A stretch of DNA of 64,000 nt, from positions 11,633,156 through 11,697,155 of the forward strand of contig OY776119.1 in the NCBI GenBank assembly GCA_963675135.1, in the 5' to 3' direction. The position numbers were made by a program, and so were the translations under genes. Below, in pieces: positions 1-10,942 of the stretch. The notes beneath the pieces were generated by a model. The model was not told the DNA's origin and made no database searches. It was given only the letters and a program-made list of their open reading frames with translations. The stretch is from Galeopsis tetrahit (taxonomy: Eukaryota; Streptophyta; Magnoliopsida; Lamiales; Lamiaceae). Every line of letters begins with the position of its first letter. The stretch's first letter is position 1.

Positions 1-685
1 TAGTTGAAGAAATAAGTTTGTTGGATAAACAACTTATGGTTACAAATCAGAAGTCTAAAAATATTTGAAGATTGATACATTTTGAAGACTACTGTGAAGA
101 AGAGATTTGAAGCTATTATTGAAGATCAAAAGCAAGAAACTCTCAGAGTTGAAGATTCAGAAGTTCAAGCCATAAGACAAGACAAGTTCAAAAGAAGGCT
201 GCTACTGAATATAGAGAAATTTTACGTTTTAGTTTGTATTTTGTAAACAAGTTTGCTAGTTACTTGTGAAATTACTAGTAAGATCAAAGATACACTTTGA
301 AGTGTAGTCGAGAAGATCTAAGTCTTAATCTTGGGACTTAAAGCTACAAGACTACTCGATTGGAAGAGTTAATAAATTTCACGACTGGAGTTGTGAGAGT
401 GGATGTAGACAAGTTGTTGAACCACTATAAATCTTGTGTTGCTTACTGTTTTATTTGTTGCTTATTTGATTACTTGTTAATTGATTAAACTGCTTATAGA
501 ATAGACAAGATAAGTGTTCTTATTTTTGAATTAGTTGAGTATAATTTTTTGGGCTCATTGATTAAATCTGATATTCCGCACAAGCATACTTTGATATTTT
601 GAAAGAATTTTGAAAAGTCTATTCACCCCCCTCTAGACGTTTTCACTAGCTTACTCAATCTTATAAACTCAACTAGGGACCAACA
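1..685 (+). repeat. 5' LTR of element A (3' part only)
   Basis: This matches 27731-28416 almost base for base and ends in ACCAACA immediately before the primer-binding site. The TATA position of the 3' LTR (27786-27793, TATAAATA) reads TAAAAATA here (about 56-63), so the 5' copy's core promoter is altered. Confidence 0.95.
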
Positions 686-687
686 AG

Positions 688-698
688 TGGTATCAGAG
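688..698 (+). promoter_or_regulatory. Primer-binding site of element A (initiator tRNA-Met)
   Basis: TGGTATCAGAG lies two bases after the LTR end. It is complementary to the 3' end of plant initiator tRNA-Met (CTCTGATACCA), the usual primer of Ty1/copia reverse transcription. Confidence 0.93.
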
Positions 699-843
699 TA
701 GTTGTTCATAAGGACTGCTGTTTCTTGATCACCCATAGAACTTTGAGGGAAGTTCTAAGTCCTTTCAAACTGATTTTTAAAAATCGTACTTGCTATATTT
801 GTTTACTTGATATCTCTGACATATCTGATCTTATATTCTGATA

Positions 844-3381
844 ATGGATGACATTAATATTCATAAGTTGCCCAAGTTCAAAATTTCAGATTACGACTAC
901 TGGAAGCTCAAAATGGAAGCCATTTTCAGCTCAGTCCATGACCTTATGGTCTCAGTAGTTACAGATGGTCCGATCACCAAATTTCAGAACACTGCTGTTC
1001 TTGATCCAACTAAAGTTGTCGGTGTCCTCGTCAAGAAACCCAGGTCAGAACTTACTACAGAGGAAATGAAACAAAACAACCTGGACAGTTTGGCTAAGAA
1101 CTACATTTTACACACTCTACCTAACGAGTATCTAGGTAAGGTGTTAAAGTGTAAGACTGCCAAAGAAATGTGGGACAAGCTTGCTGTACTTTGTGAAGGC
1201 ACTTCCCTGATCAAAGAAAGCAAATTGTCTGCTGCTGTACAGAGGTTTGAGTCATTTAACCTCCAAACTGGTGAAACAATAGACCAGCTAGATACTCGGT
1301 TTACTAAGATAATGAATGATCTAGAAGTATTGGGTAAAACCTATACTAATAGAGAAATAAACTTGAGAATCTTAAAATCACTCGATGAGAGATGGAAGGT
1401 GGTCAAGATGATTATCAAGACCACCCAAGAATCGACAACTGGCTTGCAGAAACAATGTTTCAGACGTTAATGACACACGAGTTCGAACTGGATGAAGAGG
1501 ATCCAATTGTCGTCAAAGGTAAAATTGGTAAGGATTCTTCTAATTCGACTGCTTTTAAAGCCTCCTCATCTAAGGTGTCTAGATCATCTAAAACCAGGAC
1601 TACCAGTGTACAAGATGAACTGGATAGTTCTGATCTTAGTCTAAAAGATCAGATGACACTGATGGTAAGAAAGTTTGATAAGCTTAATAAGAGATACGGT
1701 CGTTATAAGAAATTTTACAAAAACTATCAAGGTTCCAACCACAAAGACTCATCTGGTAACAGAAGAGATAAAGTATCTTCTGAAAGAAGAGAAGAGATCT
1801 CCAAAGAAACCAGACGAGACATGAACAATGATGATAGAAGAGAAAGACGATCATTTGATAGGCGTGATATCAAATATGATAAATCACCAATGAAAAAGGC
1901 TACTAATGAACCTCTATGTTATAACTGTGATAAGGCAGGACATTACATTTATGAGTGTCCTAATCTAAGCTCAGAAGATCGAGAAGAGAGAAAGGCCAGA
2001 AGAGATCGGAGATATGCAAAGGGTAAGAAGGCTATGTTGGCACACGATGAATCTGAAACAGAATCAGATAAGTTGCCTTCGTCTTCCTCTGATTACCCCT
2101 CTAGCAATGAAGGTGATGCAGATGATGGCCTAGCTATGATGGCAAAGATTGAATCCCAGGTATCATCTGTAAATTCATTTCGATCTTGTGAAAATTCAGA
2201 AACTCATGAAAACGATACTGCTAGTAGCAGTGTAGGAAGTAGTCTTCATCCTTCCTCTGGGATGGTACGTAGAAGATGAGCTCTTACTAGCTAACCAAGC
2301 TTATATGGAAATCAGTGATGAAAATATTTCTTTAAAACAAGAAATCATAAATCTTCGAGAAGCTCAGTCTAAGGTAGATCCTAATATAGTTATCTTAAAC
2401 AAACGTTTATCTGAAGAGTTAAGGCAACTCAAAGATAAGTATTCGTCAATAGACAGGTTATACCAAGAACTACTAAGGACACATGCAACTGAGACGAATG
2501 AGTTCAGAGTTTTAAAGAATAAAAACAAAGTACTTGTAGAGCGCAATAAGTTCTTAGAAACTGAAGTCGTAAATTTGGATCTCAAATTAACTGACATGGT
2601 TAAATCTTCAATGATTAATCAACAATTGTCAGAAAGTTATAGAGCTCCAGATGATAAGACAAGGTTGGGTGCCGAATCACTCAGCTCGCCTATTCATGTC
2701 ATTAAGAACCCTACTGGTGCTAGTACAAGCTCTTTGACACAAGATACAAGAAAAAGACCGATGGAATATGACATTGGTAAGACATCCGAAAGTATTGTAC
2801 ACAAGCAGACTCGAGTTAACACTCCAATTGTCAAAGGAGACAAGACAAATGTTAACAACAGACCTGTTAAGTCTAGAACTAATCGGAAGAATACTACTAA
2901 TCGTGGACGACCAAACCAGGTCAGATACGAAGATTGTTATCCTAAAGAGACAAATTCTAGACAAGTACAAACTAGATGGAAAGAGCCTAGACCGCCTTTC
3001 ATAAGACAGTCTCAGCTCTACTCGTCTAGACCTAGGAAAGTCGCCCCAAAATGTCATATTCAACCAGTCTTATATCCTCCTCCTTCATCGTATGATATTA
3101 TATCTGATTCAAAACCTAAACATGTCTATAAGCCATACGGACCAAATGCTTTTAAACCATACTCGAACTATCAAAGACCCGTCCTACCTACTCAAGTAGA
3201 GGTTAAATCCAAGGGATACCTCAAAAGAGTAGATACGAGAGTTAATGATAGAACGGACGAGGTTGACAAAGTATTGTTCTGTAACAAATATGGTAGAAAA
3301 CTAAAGAGATCCAACCTATTCAAAACTCCTATGTATATTTGGATTCCTTTAAACTCTACTAACCTCCCAGGACCCAATTGA
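844..3381 (+). pseudogene. gag: gag of element A, two frameshifts
   Basis: The structural capsid gene starts at ATG 844. The first ~200 residues form the copia capsid domain (DYDYWKLKMEAIFSS near residue 18), as in the gags of B and E. A 1-nt deletion around 1430 moves the frame to the one carrying the zinc knuckle CYNCDKAGHYIYEC (near 1918-1960), which would bind the genomic RNA. A second shift near 2265-2275 moves to the frame running to the TGA at 3379-3381, a long Lys/Arg-rich and coiled-coil tail typical of large sirevirus gags. The last residues (GPN) match the gag ends of B and E. Comparison with E's gag locates both indels; no single product can be made. Confidence 0.9.
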
Positions 3382-3414
3382 ACAAAAGGGTACCTAAGTT
3401 ATTAAAATTCACCA

Positions 3415-3649
3415 ATGCAGGGTCGACTTGATCTTTACAAGAAGGGTGGTGCTGTGGGAGAAACTTGGTATATCGATAGTGGATGTTTGCACCACATGAC
3501 AGGTACCAAGGCTCTTCTAACAGACTACCGCGAGCAAGAAGGACCCAGAGTCATTTTCGGTGATAGTGCTATGGCAACTACAAAATGATTCGGACTTATC
3601 CGAAATGGTGATGTAGAGATACAGGACGTATCCTACGTAGAAGGTTTGA
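3415..3649 (+). pseudogene. pol: pol of element A, protease part, cut by insertion of B
   Basis: This is the start of the polyprotein. The aspartic-protease motif is seen as YIDSGCLHHMTGT, where B and E have S or H in place of L. An in-frame TGA at 3586-3588 replaces a glycine codon. The reading frame is then split by element B in the TTTGA of a Glu-Gly-Leu codon run and resumes at 18225. Protease would cut the Gag-Pol precursor; here it cannot be expressed beyond the stop. Confidence 0.9.
3645..3649. repeat. Target-site duplication of element B, left copy
   Basis: TTTGA directly precedes the TGTTGG end of B and is repeated at 18225-18229. Removing B plus one copy restores continuity with the homologous pol of element E. 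Confidence 0.96.
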
Positions 3650-5103
3650 TGTTGGTCCCTGAACGAGTAGTGAATGGGATTAAAGTCTAGAGGGGAGGGG
3701 TGAATAGACTTTAAAACTTTTTCAAGAGAGTTGGGAACCTCTTCTGATTGCTATGTTAACTGGACTACAAGTCTGCTGGTCTAGATGACTATAGTGATCT
3801 GATAGAGGAGGTTATATGCGGAATTATGGTAGGCCTTGTTTAGACTCGTTCTTTTGTTTCTTGTGAAAGTGTTTAACTTGTTTTCTTTAATGAAAGTACT
3901 CAGCTGATGCTGGTTTGAAAGTTGTGGCCTTGTTTTGAAGAATATTGAAATCACAGTATGCACTATATAATAGTTAATGAAATGACAGAATGTAAAGTGC
4001 AATAAGTAAATAACACCAGGTTTATAGTGGTTCGGATATACGATCCTACGTCTACTCTCACGTCCTAACGTGATATTTAATCACTTTAATTTACCGCAAA
4101 TTACAAGGGTCTTGACCTTTATAGTCCCAAGGATAGGACTTTGAGATCTGAGCCGTCCTAACAGCTACGGTCTCCACAAGTGATTGTAAGCATTTGCACT
4201 TTGAGGGTTTCAAAAACTTTAACCTTTCGGAGAGGGTTTGGGGTTTTTGAAGTGTATCCAACTAATGGTTCAAGCTTATAATTTGCTTAACCACTTTGCC
4301 TAAAACAAATGATATACAATATGAACAGGTTTCAAGTTCTTATGGGTTGGATAGAAATCACTTAAGAGCTATGGATAATCTAATGGATTCTGGCTCTTTG
4401 AGAACTCTTGGGACAATATGACTTTAGGTTGATTGCTTGCTAGACTTGTTGAATTCTCTCGTTGTGACTTCGTACTTGTGATTTCTCATCCTCTTGTATT
4501 TATAGTGGTGATTGCTTGCAACTAGCCGTTGGAGTTGACTAGCCGTTGGGGCAATCTTTCCATAATGGCTTGATTCCTTGATTCCAGTCGCTTGATTGCT
4601 TCAATCCTGGGATCATGTCAATCTTCTAAATAAGGTAGGTCTTTGTTTAAACTGTAAGATGACTTTGGAATCAGCCGAGTCCTGGAAGAACACATAGTCT
4701 TCTGATCTGTACTTCTAGTCTTCTGACTACTCTTCTGGCCTTGCGTCTTCTGTCTTTTGATATCAGCAGAGTAAAACTCTTCTGATCTGGCAATTCTTTG
4801 TCCTGCTTTAGGCCATCTTCAATCTGGGACTCCATCAGTCAAGTAGGTATACAAGCACCTTACTTAACTGGTCTTCAAGGATCTCCTAGTCTTCATGTCT
4901 TCTACTCTTCTCATCTTAAGGGAGCGCATGTAAGCCTGGACTGTGCTGATCAGCTGATATCTATACAGTTGATCACACAAGACTAGTCTAAGCTGTTCTA
5001 TACAAAGTCAGCTGATCCTATTACATTTATAAACTCTAAGTGTTTTGGCCATCAAAACTATTCTAACATCAAGTGGGGCTTAGGGTGAATTTATATCCCA
5101 ACA
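3650..5103 (-). repeat. 3' LTR of element B
   Basis: 1,454 bp, beginning TGTTGGTCCC and ending TATCCCAACA as read on +. Its partner is 16771-18224. The ORF-like stretches inside it occur at the same place in both copies and have no coding support. Confidence 0.96.
4497..4504 (-). promoter_or_regulatory. TATA box in 3' LTR of B
   Basis: TATTTATA on + reads TATAAATA in the element's direction, and the identical site is at 17618-17625. It marks the likely U3/R boundary region. Confidence 0.6.
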
Positions 5104-5118
5104 ATTTCCCCCTTTTTG
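5104..5118 (-). promoter_or_regulatory. Polypurine tract of element B
   Basis: On the - strand the tract reads AAAAAGGGGGAAAT and abuts the 3' LTR. It is the expected plus-strand DNA primer, and the same sequence precedes the 3' LTRs of A and D. Confidence 0.9.
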
Positions 5119-5328
5119 ATGAAGCCAAAACTATATATGATAAATGCTCTTAATAAGATAAGATAGGAGTTTATAAACTTCATAAAAACTGAAGTATCTG
5201 ATGAAGACAATGAGAGTTTGTCTTGAAAGCAAAGAGAACTAAACTTGAATATATATAGAGCTTTTACAGATTACAAGTAATAGTTTCTTTAAAGCTTTGA
5301 AAGTGGTCTTCATCAGGTCTTCTGATCT

Positions 5329-8300
5329 TCAGATGCGGAAAGCAAGATACAGACGAGTTCGAACTTCTTCCATATGCTGCAGGTCTGTAACATTCTCCTC
5401 TTCATATATCTTTTCTAGGATCCTTTTGACTTCAATTAAGTCTGTTCTTCCAGAATCCAGAGTGGGAGGATCCCATTTGGGTTCTTCAGGGGTTAGGATT
5501 CTGCAGTTGTCAAGTTCTTTGGCTGTCTTGACTACTTCTTTCCAGAACTCTTGATCTTCAATGTTCATGAATTGATTGAACTGGAAGAATTCATCTTCAT
5601 AGGTTCGGAGAGGGCCAAATTTTCTTACAATGTGGTGTTGAATTTGCCACTTCTTCTTCAGAGGGTACCACCTTGGTAGCTCATCTTGAAGGGCTAAATA
5701 ATCCACATACTTGCTATCAAACACCGGGACTTTATCTTTCTGTGCCAGAGCATTTTCTTTCAATGCTTTGTCCTTGAGAGCTTTCCTGAGTTTGGCTATC
5801 TTCCTGTCAAATTTGGCTTTGACTGCTTTCGCATATTTTAGCTTCTTTTGCTTAAGCTCTTGAGCTTCAAGCTCTTTTCTTTTCTTCAATTCTAAAGCCT
5901 CTTTCTCTTCTGCAGTAGGCTCTGCTGGAGCTGACTTCTTGCTTGACTTCTGAGCTTGCTCATCTGCCTTCCTTTTCCTTGTCATCCTCTTCTCAGAAAC
6001 TTGTTCTGTAGAGGCAGTGATTTGTAGACTCTTGGCAGGAGCTTGAGTGAGAGCTTGGATGTCTTCTTGGGAAATTTCTTTGCCTTGCCTGCTCTTGATT
6101 TTGCTTGATAGACCACCCAAGGTTTCATTCAGCTCATCTTGAGATACTACCATCACAGCTTGCTGTGCAGTAGCCTTCTCTAGAGCCTTTATCAATACAT
6201 CTTCCCCCCTTTTGGCTTCAGCAAGTGCAGCCGCAAAAGGCTTCATGGCATTCAGAATCTCCACTTTCAGAGTTTGTTGAAGAGCCATGGCATTGACTTT
6301 GCCAACATGGGTCAGATGAGTGATGCTATGGTCTAGAATCTGAGCATGAGAGTTGGAGGAGGAGGCAGCTTCAAGTTTAGCTGTAAGTGCTTCCAATTTG
6401 GTTGCTGTCTCCTTCAGCTGAGTCTGAAGTTTCTCATTTTCTGCTGTAGCTGATTGGAGAAGAGCACAACCTTCAGTAGCTCTTGCTTCAGCATCTTCAA
6501 TTCTTTTCTTGTAGGTGTTTTCCATGCGGTTGACCTCATTAGTGTAGAGATCAGCAAACCTGGTGGAATATTCACCTGCCTTCTTCAGAATGCTGGTCAG
6601 ATACTCACTTATCAGATTATGAAGTGATTCTCCAAACTTGTCTTCAATGTCAATGATCTGGTTATGAAGACGAGTCCTCTGCTTCTTAATAGCCTTTTCA
6701 ACATATCTTCCAAGCTGTAGGCCTAAACCTTTCTCAAAATGTAGGTCTATTGCAGCCTTTACCTGTGAGCATATGTCTGCTGTATAGTCAGCTGTTGAAG
6801 TAGAAGTTGAGGCAGTACCTTGAGGCTTTGGATGAACAATCAGGGCTTTGCCTCTTTCTTCAGCTGAAAGGTACTCTTCATTGAGAAATGAGGTAGTGGC
6901 CTTAACCAGGTGGGACATGATAGTGTCTCCTTTATCAATGAAGTGAGTTAGAGTATCCTTAGGCATGAAGTGATCAGGAATAGTGATTACTTCTCTTTCA
7001 ATCTCGGTTCTGTCAGCTGGTTCAGCTGAGTCTTCCGCAGGAACGGACGCAGTTAAGTCATTCACTTTTGTTGTGTCAGCTGTCTGCTGACCTGATATGC
7101 CTTCTGGGATAGAGGTACCATTAGTTGGAATTCCTAGAATCCTGTGGCATACTGCTGTAAAGGCTTCTTCGGGCAGCAGCTGAGCAAAAGATTTAACTTG
7201 AGCAACTTCTTTTTGCTCCATTTCCCAGTCGAGGAAATTAGCTTTTCCTTCCATTCCTTCCATGACCTCAATAAGGTCATCCACATCATCTCTCCTGAGT
7301 TCAATCCAGGTGCAGACTCTGAGAACTTGTTCAAACTGAACTGATTCCTCATCAATACCAGGAATAGTAGACTTGACCAGGTTTGCTATCTTCATCCTCA
7401 TTATCTTCTCCCTTGTGCACATAGGATAGTGTACCATTCCGTACTGAGGTCGAGAGGGACCAGCTTGAGCCAGGTCTGCTGGTGCCATGTCTTCTGGAAC
7501 AGAAGGAACAATGATGGTAGGAGTTTGAGTATTTGGGGTAGTTTCCTCTGCTGTGTGAGTATCAGCAGGGATTTGGGAAGTGATATGTTCTTGATCTTCA
7601 GTGGTCTGTTCATCAGCAGGGTTTTGAGTCTGCTGGTCTGGTTCAGTACCTTCATGAAGATCAGTAGAAGGTTGAACCTGTAGATCTTGGACATCTGCTG
7701 TGTGAATGTCAGCAGGGGTGTTGGATGGAATCTGAGTTTGATCATTAGAGATCTGTGATTGGTTGTCTGCTGTTTGAACATCAGCAGGGGTAGGCAATAG
7801 TGATTCAGGGGTTGAAGTAGGTTGAGATTGTTCCTTTGCTGTGTGAGTATCAGCAGGGATTTGGATATCAGTGTTTGAGTGTTCAGATGGGTTGGAATCA
7901 TCAGAAGGGTTGAAGGATGCAATCGGGGCTATAAACATGGGAGTAGGAAGCCTCGATTTCTTGGACTTTTTGTTGAAAGAAGAATTATTCTTCTTTCTCT
8001 TCTGACCCTTCGACAATTTAGAAGGAGTAAAAGTGGGAGAGGGTTTAGAGGTACCTGCCTTCTTCAAGGGAGAGGCAGTGGGAGTGGCATCTGAATCAGA
8101 TGGGGAGATGAGCCCTGATCTGATTAGATATCGTCTTTGTGCTAAGGTCTGATTGTCATCATCATCATCCTCAGCAGCCTTCTTCTGAGCCTCTTCTTTG
8201 GCTGGCTCCTCTTCTTCTTCAGCAGAGTCATGATCAGACTCTTTTGCTGCCTTCTCAGCAACATCTTTGGAAGATGCTTCAGCCAACAGCTTCCTCTTCT

Positions 8301-9105
8301 CTTCTTTCAACCTTGCTGCCTCAGCAAGAGCTTCCTTTCTCAAATAATATTTGGAGATGTGGAAGGTCTTATGAGGTCCCATCTTGTACTTCTTTGGGAG
8401 AATATCTGGAAGGATGATACCCAGCTTGTTGACAAAGCTGACTGTAGCTGCCACCTTCCATAGCCTCGATTGTAAGTCCAAAGTGACTTTCTTTGCCTCA
8501 AGGGCAATTCTTTCTAAGAATAGTCCTTGCCAGTCTCCATCAATCTGATCCCAGATTGCAGCCATAACTCGAACCTTTAAAGTAGTAACAGCATCATGAC
8601 TGAATGTGTTACTAAGTAACATCTTTCCTGCAATATCCATCAAGGTTTGGAATTTAGGTTCAAGTTGGGATTTCTTGAGCCCAATTGCATCAATAGCCTT
8701 GATTTTTCCACCAGTAAACATCTCCATATACTCAATTTCTCTATTCATGATGTAGTTGGAGATATTTATTTTCCCCCTTGACAGGCCAAACAATTCCTGA
8801 AGGATTTCCCTTGTAACCTTGACTTTGTGTCCACCCATGACACTTTCAACATGAGAACCCTTCATCACAGCGTTTGTATAGAATGCCAGTACGTCTTGTT
8901 CATAAACATTAGTTGGTGCTGCTTCCAGGAAGTCTCTGAGTTTAAGATTGACGCACCTAAGCAATATCTCCTTGTTCTCATCTGTGTGTTTGCCTTTGAA
9001 AAACAGAGCATTCTCCGTAAAAGTCTTCCCTTCCTTGGACCACTTTGCAGCATCCAAGGTGCCAGTGCTCTTGGTCTTCTCGTCGTAAATTTCAATGATT
9101 GCCAT
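5329..9105 (-). CDS. Third ORF of element B (env-like position), 1,258 aa, intact
   Basis: The ATG at 9105 opens MAIIEIYDEKTKS and aligns with the starts in A and D. Four parts can be seen. Residues ~1-260 form a conserved domain (FLEAAP, VLAFYTNA, KVKVTREILQELFGL) that resembles the N-terminus of plant 'envelope-like / putative plant transposon' proteins (recalled pattern, not searched). Residues ~265-555 are an acidic, Pro/Thr-rich linker with basic clusters and about five degenerate IPADTHTA-type repeats. Residues ~557-690 hold a second conserved block (VCTWIELRR, DWEMEQKE), and ~850-1000 a coiled coil. Residues ~1130-1258 form a conserved C-terminal domain (IVRKFG, PKWDPPTLDSG). I see no signal peptide or clear transmembrane helix, so an envelope role is doubtful; K/R clusters suggest nuclear or nucleic-acid contacts (inference). 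Function unknown. Confidence 0.85.
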   Translation of the reverse strand: MAIIEIYDEKTKSTGTLDAAKWSKEGKTFTENALFFKGKHTDENKEILLRCVNLKLRDFLEAAPTNVYEQDVLAFYTNAVMKGSHVESVMGGHKVKVTREILQELFGLSRGKINISNYIMNREIEYMEMFTGGKIKAIDAIGLKKSQLEPKFQTLMDIAGKMLLSNTFSHDAVTTLKVRVMAAIWDQIDGDWQGLFLERIALEAKKVTLDLQSRLWKVAATVSFVNKLGIILPDILPKKYKMGPHKTFHISKYYLRKEALAEAARLKEEKRKLLAEASSKDVAEKAAKESDHDSAEEEEEPAKEEAQKKAAEDDDDDNQTLAQRRYLIRSGLISPSDSDATPTASPLKKAGTSKPSPTFTPSKLSKGQKRKKNNSSFNKKSKKSRLPTPMFIAPIASFNPSDDSNPSEHSNTDIQIPADTHTAKEQSQPTSTPESLLPTPADVQTADNQSQISNDQTQIPSNTPADIHTADVQDLQVQPSTDLHEGTEPDQQTQNPADEQTTEDQEHITSQIPADTHTAEETTPNTQTPTIIVPSVPEDMAPADLAQAGPSRPQYGMVHYPMCTREKIMRMKIANLVKSTIPGIDEESVQFEQVLRVCTWIELRRDDVDDLIEVMEGMEGKANFLDWEMEQKEVAQVKSFAQLLPEEAFTAVCHRILGIPTNGTSIPEGISGQQTADTTKVNDLTASVPAEDSAEPADRTEIEREVITIPDHFMPKDTLTHFIDKGDTIMSHLVKATTSFLNEEYLSAEERGKALIVHPKPQGTASTSTSTADYTADICSQVKAAIDLHFEKGLGLQLGRYVEKAIKKQRTRLHNQIIDIEDKFGESLHNLISEYLTSILKKAGEYSTRFADLYTNEVNRMENTYKKRIEDAEARATEGCALLQSATAENEKLQTQLKETATKLEALTAKLEAASSSNSHAQILDHSITHLTHVGKVNAMALQQTLKVEILNAMKPFAAALAEAKRGEDVLIKALEKATAQQAVMVVSQDELNETLGGLSSKIKSRQGKEISQEDIQALTQAPAKSLQITASTEQVSEKRMTRKRKADEQAQKSSKKSAPAEPTAEEKEALELKKRKELEAQELKQKKLKYAKAVKAKFDRKIAKLRKALKDKALKENALAQKDKVPVFDSKYVDYLALQDELPRWYPLKKKWQIQHHIVRKFGPLRTYEDEFFQFNQFMNIEDQEFWKEVVKTAKELDNCRILTPEEPKWDPPTLDSGRTDLIEVKRILEKIYEEENVTDLQHMEEVRTRLYLAFRI

Positions 9106-9262
9106 AGTAGAGTTTGATTGTTAGGGTTTGAGAGCTTGAAAGAGATTTGCAGAACGAGAGAGAGTATTGAGAGTAATTGAGTAATGTGAGCGACAGGGTT
9201 TGGAAGAGGTTTTAAGGGTGTGAATATATACTCCAGTAAATTTTGATCTAACGGTCAGATTT
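9106..9262 (-). promoter_or_regulatory. Promoter-like leader upstream of B's third ORF
   Basis: Read on -, a GACCGTTAGATC box (about 9243-9254) is followed by TATATAT (about 9225-9231) and a ~110-nt CT-rich leader to the ATG. A related arrangement precedes the third ORF in A and D. This looks like a plant core promoter, but transcription from it is inference. Confidence 0.45.
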
Positions 9263-10942
9263 GGGTTTAATTTGGAGTAGAGCCTAAGATTTCCTTCTTT
9301 GATATCTTAAATTTGCCGGCTGATTTTGCCATGTGGCAATATTTGATTTGCTGGCAATATGGTACTTGAGTATTAATGACATCATTACCAAAAATAGCCG
9401 TTGTGACTAATTTATGGTAAGAATTGATCATCAAGGCCGTTTTCTATAAGAGAATTGCATTCCTTATATAAGCCAATTTGTTTAATTACATTCAGGAATA
9501 AATCTAGAATGAATTACATGATCAAGGCTAGTTATTATACTCTAAATTGGAGTGATTTGTTCAGCAGAGTGAGGTCTTCTGAGTTCTTCAAGATGTCTGC
9601 TGATTTTCCTTGAAACGTCTTCTGATCAGCTGAGTTGGTCTTCTGATCAGCTGAGTAGAGGTTTGAGATTTGCTGAGAAAATCTTCTGTGCTTTGAAGGT
9701 TCGACCTGGTTTGATGGAACCTTCAGTGTTGCTGTCATGATCCAACCTGGATGATGAATCTTCCAGCTTTATTGTGAGTGGTGATCCAACCTGGTTTGAT
9801 GGATCTTCTAGCTCTACTTCTGAACCATGTAGGACCATCAAATCAATTTGATGATCAGCCTGGATGATATCCCACTGGTTCAGGTTCTCTCACCATCGGA
9901 TGTTCTTCATCATCAGATCTCTTGAAGGGGAAGGAAGATTGAAGGGTGCTTCAATGGAGTCGAAGAGAGGGCCATGAACTCAGCCTTCATGTTCTGTTTA
10001 GACACAGTAGCTTTTGATAACAAGCTCTCCATGTAGAACTTCCCCCTGGAGAAGAAGCTCTGCTTGCTTGCTACTTTGTCCTCTGCATCTCTTCCTCCTT
10101 TAGCTTTCAACAAGAACGTCTCTTCTTCCTTTAGCTTTCATGGGCATACTCATGTTGAGTAAGCCAAGTAAATAGATCTGCATCATCTTCATTTTCGGGA
10201 CAAATCTTCATCTCCTTCACCCAAAACTTTGGTTGAAGAATGATCTCCATTCCATCTCTTCTTTCAATTGTCTCCATACCTGAAACAAGAATAGTGTTAA
10301 ATGATTTGTGTTCTTAGGTGTACTCATAACTTCCTCCTTTTATAGGGGTAGAAATGAGGTAGTGGAGTGAAAGATGACAAAACTATAGAGGTGATAGGTC
10401 TGAATTTCTGAAAAGTGATTTCTTAAGATCAACAGTGAGATTCTTGATCTAAGGGTGCACATTTAAGGATATTCAGACTTTATCTAATGGAATGCAGAAA
10501 TTATAAATTTTGACCATGAGTTATTTGAAATCCGTACAGTGCATGCATACTGTTGAGTCGGTGAGGATGGTGTATTAATCCAGCCAAGTATGGCTCAGTA
10601 GTATACTGTATTTATGTATATGAATAAAGTATTTTATGAAGAATAGTTTATTAATATACATAGTTATACATTGCTTAGAGTAAAGAGATCAAATAACTTT
10701 GTTCAGGTCTGCTGTATGTATGTATACATACTATGTAATGCAGATTTTAGAGTATTTCATCAACGATTCTTAAGGTATCATTGATTCCCCCTTGATTAGA
10801 TAACTCTATGTTTTCCCTCAGCTTTATTTGTCTTCATTGGGAAAGAACTTACCTGAAGATGAGGGTGTCTATTCACCTCATCTGATCCTCCTAGTCTGCT
10901 GCAAAATGTATCAGCTGAGGTCTTCAGCTGATCTTGTGCTCT
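9263..10942. other. Non-coding spacer of B between pol and third ORF
   Basis: I see no gene here. At 9700-9870 there are three or four imperfect ~45-70-bp units sharing CCAACCTGG(T)TTGATGGA and TCTTCYAGC. At 10779-10800 lies a second purine tract (separate entry). The remainder is AT-rich with stops in all frames. Confidence 0.7.
10779..10800 (-). promoter_or_regulatory. Internal polypurine tract after B pol
   Basis: The - strand reads AATCAAGGGGGAATCAATGA about 145 nt after the pol stop. Element A has the near-identical TTTAAGGGGGAATCTATGA in the same place. It could prime plus-strand DNA internally or be a relic of an older 3' end (inference). Confidence 0.55.

Noticed and set aside
4798..4986. 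62-aa ORF present in both LTRs of B (also 17919-18107)
   Set aside because: Conserved only because the LTRs are duplicates; no coding evidence.
5329..9105. Calling the third ORF a viral envelope glycoprotein
   Set aside because: Position fits, but no signal peptide, transmembrane helix or cysteine-rich ectodomain is visible.
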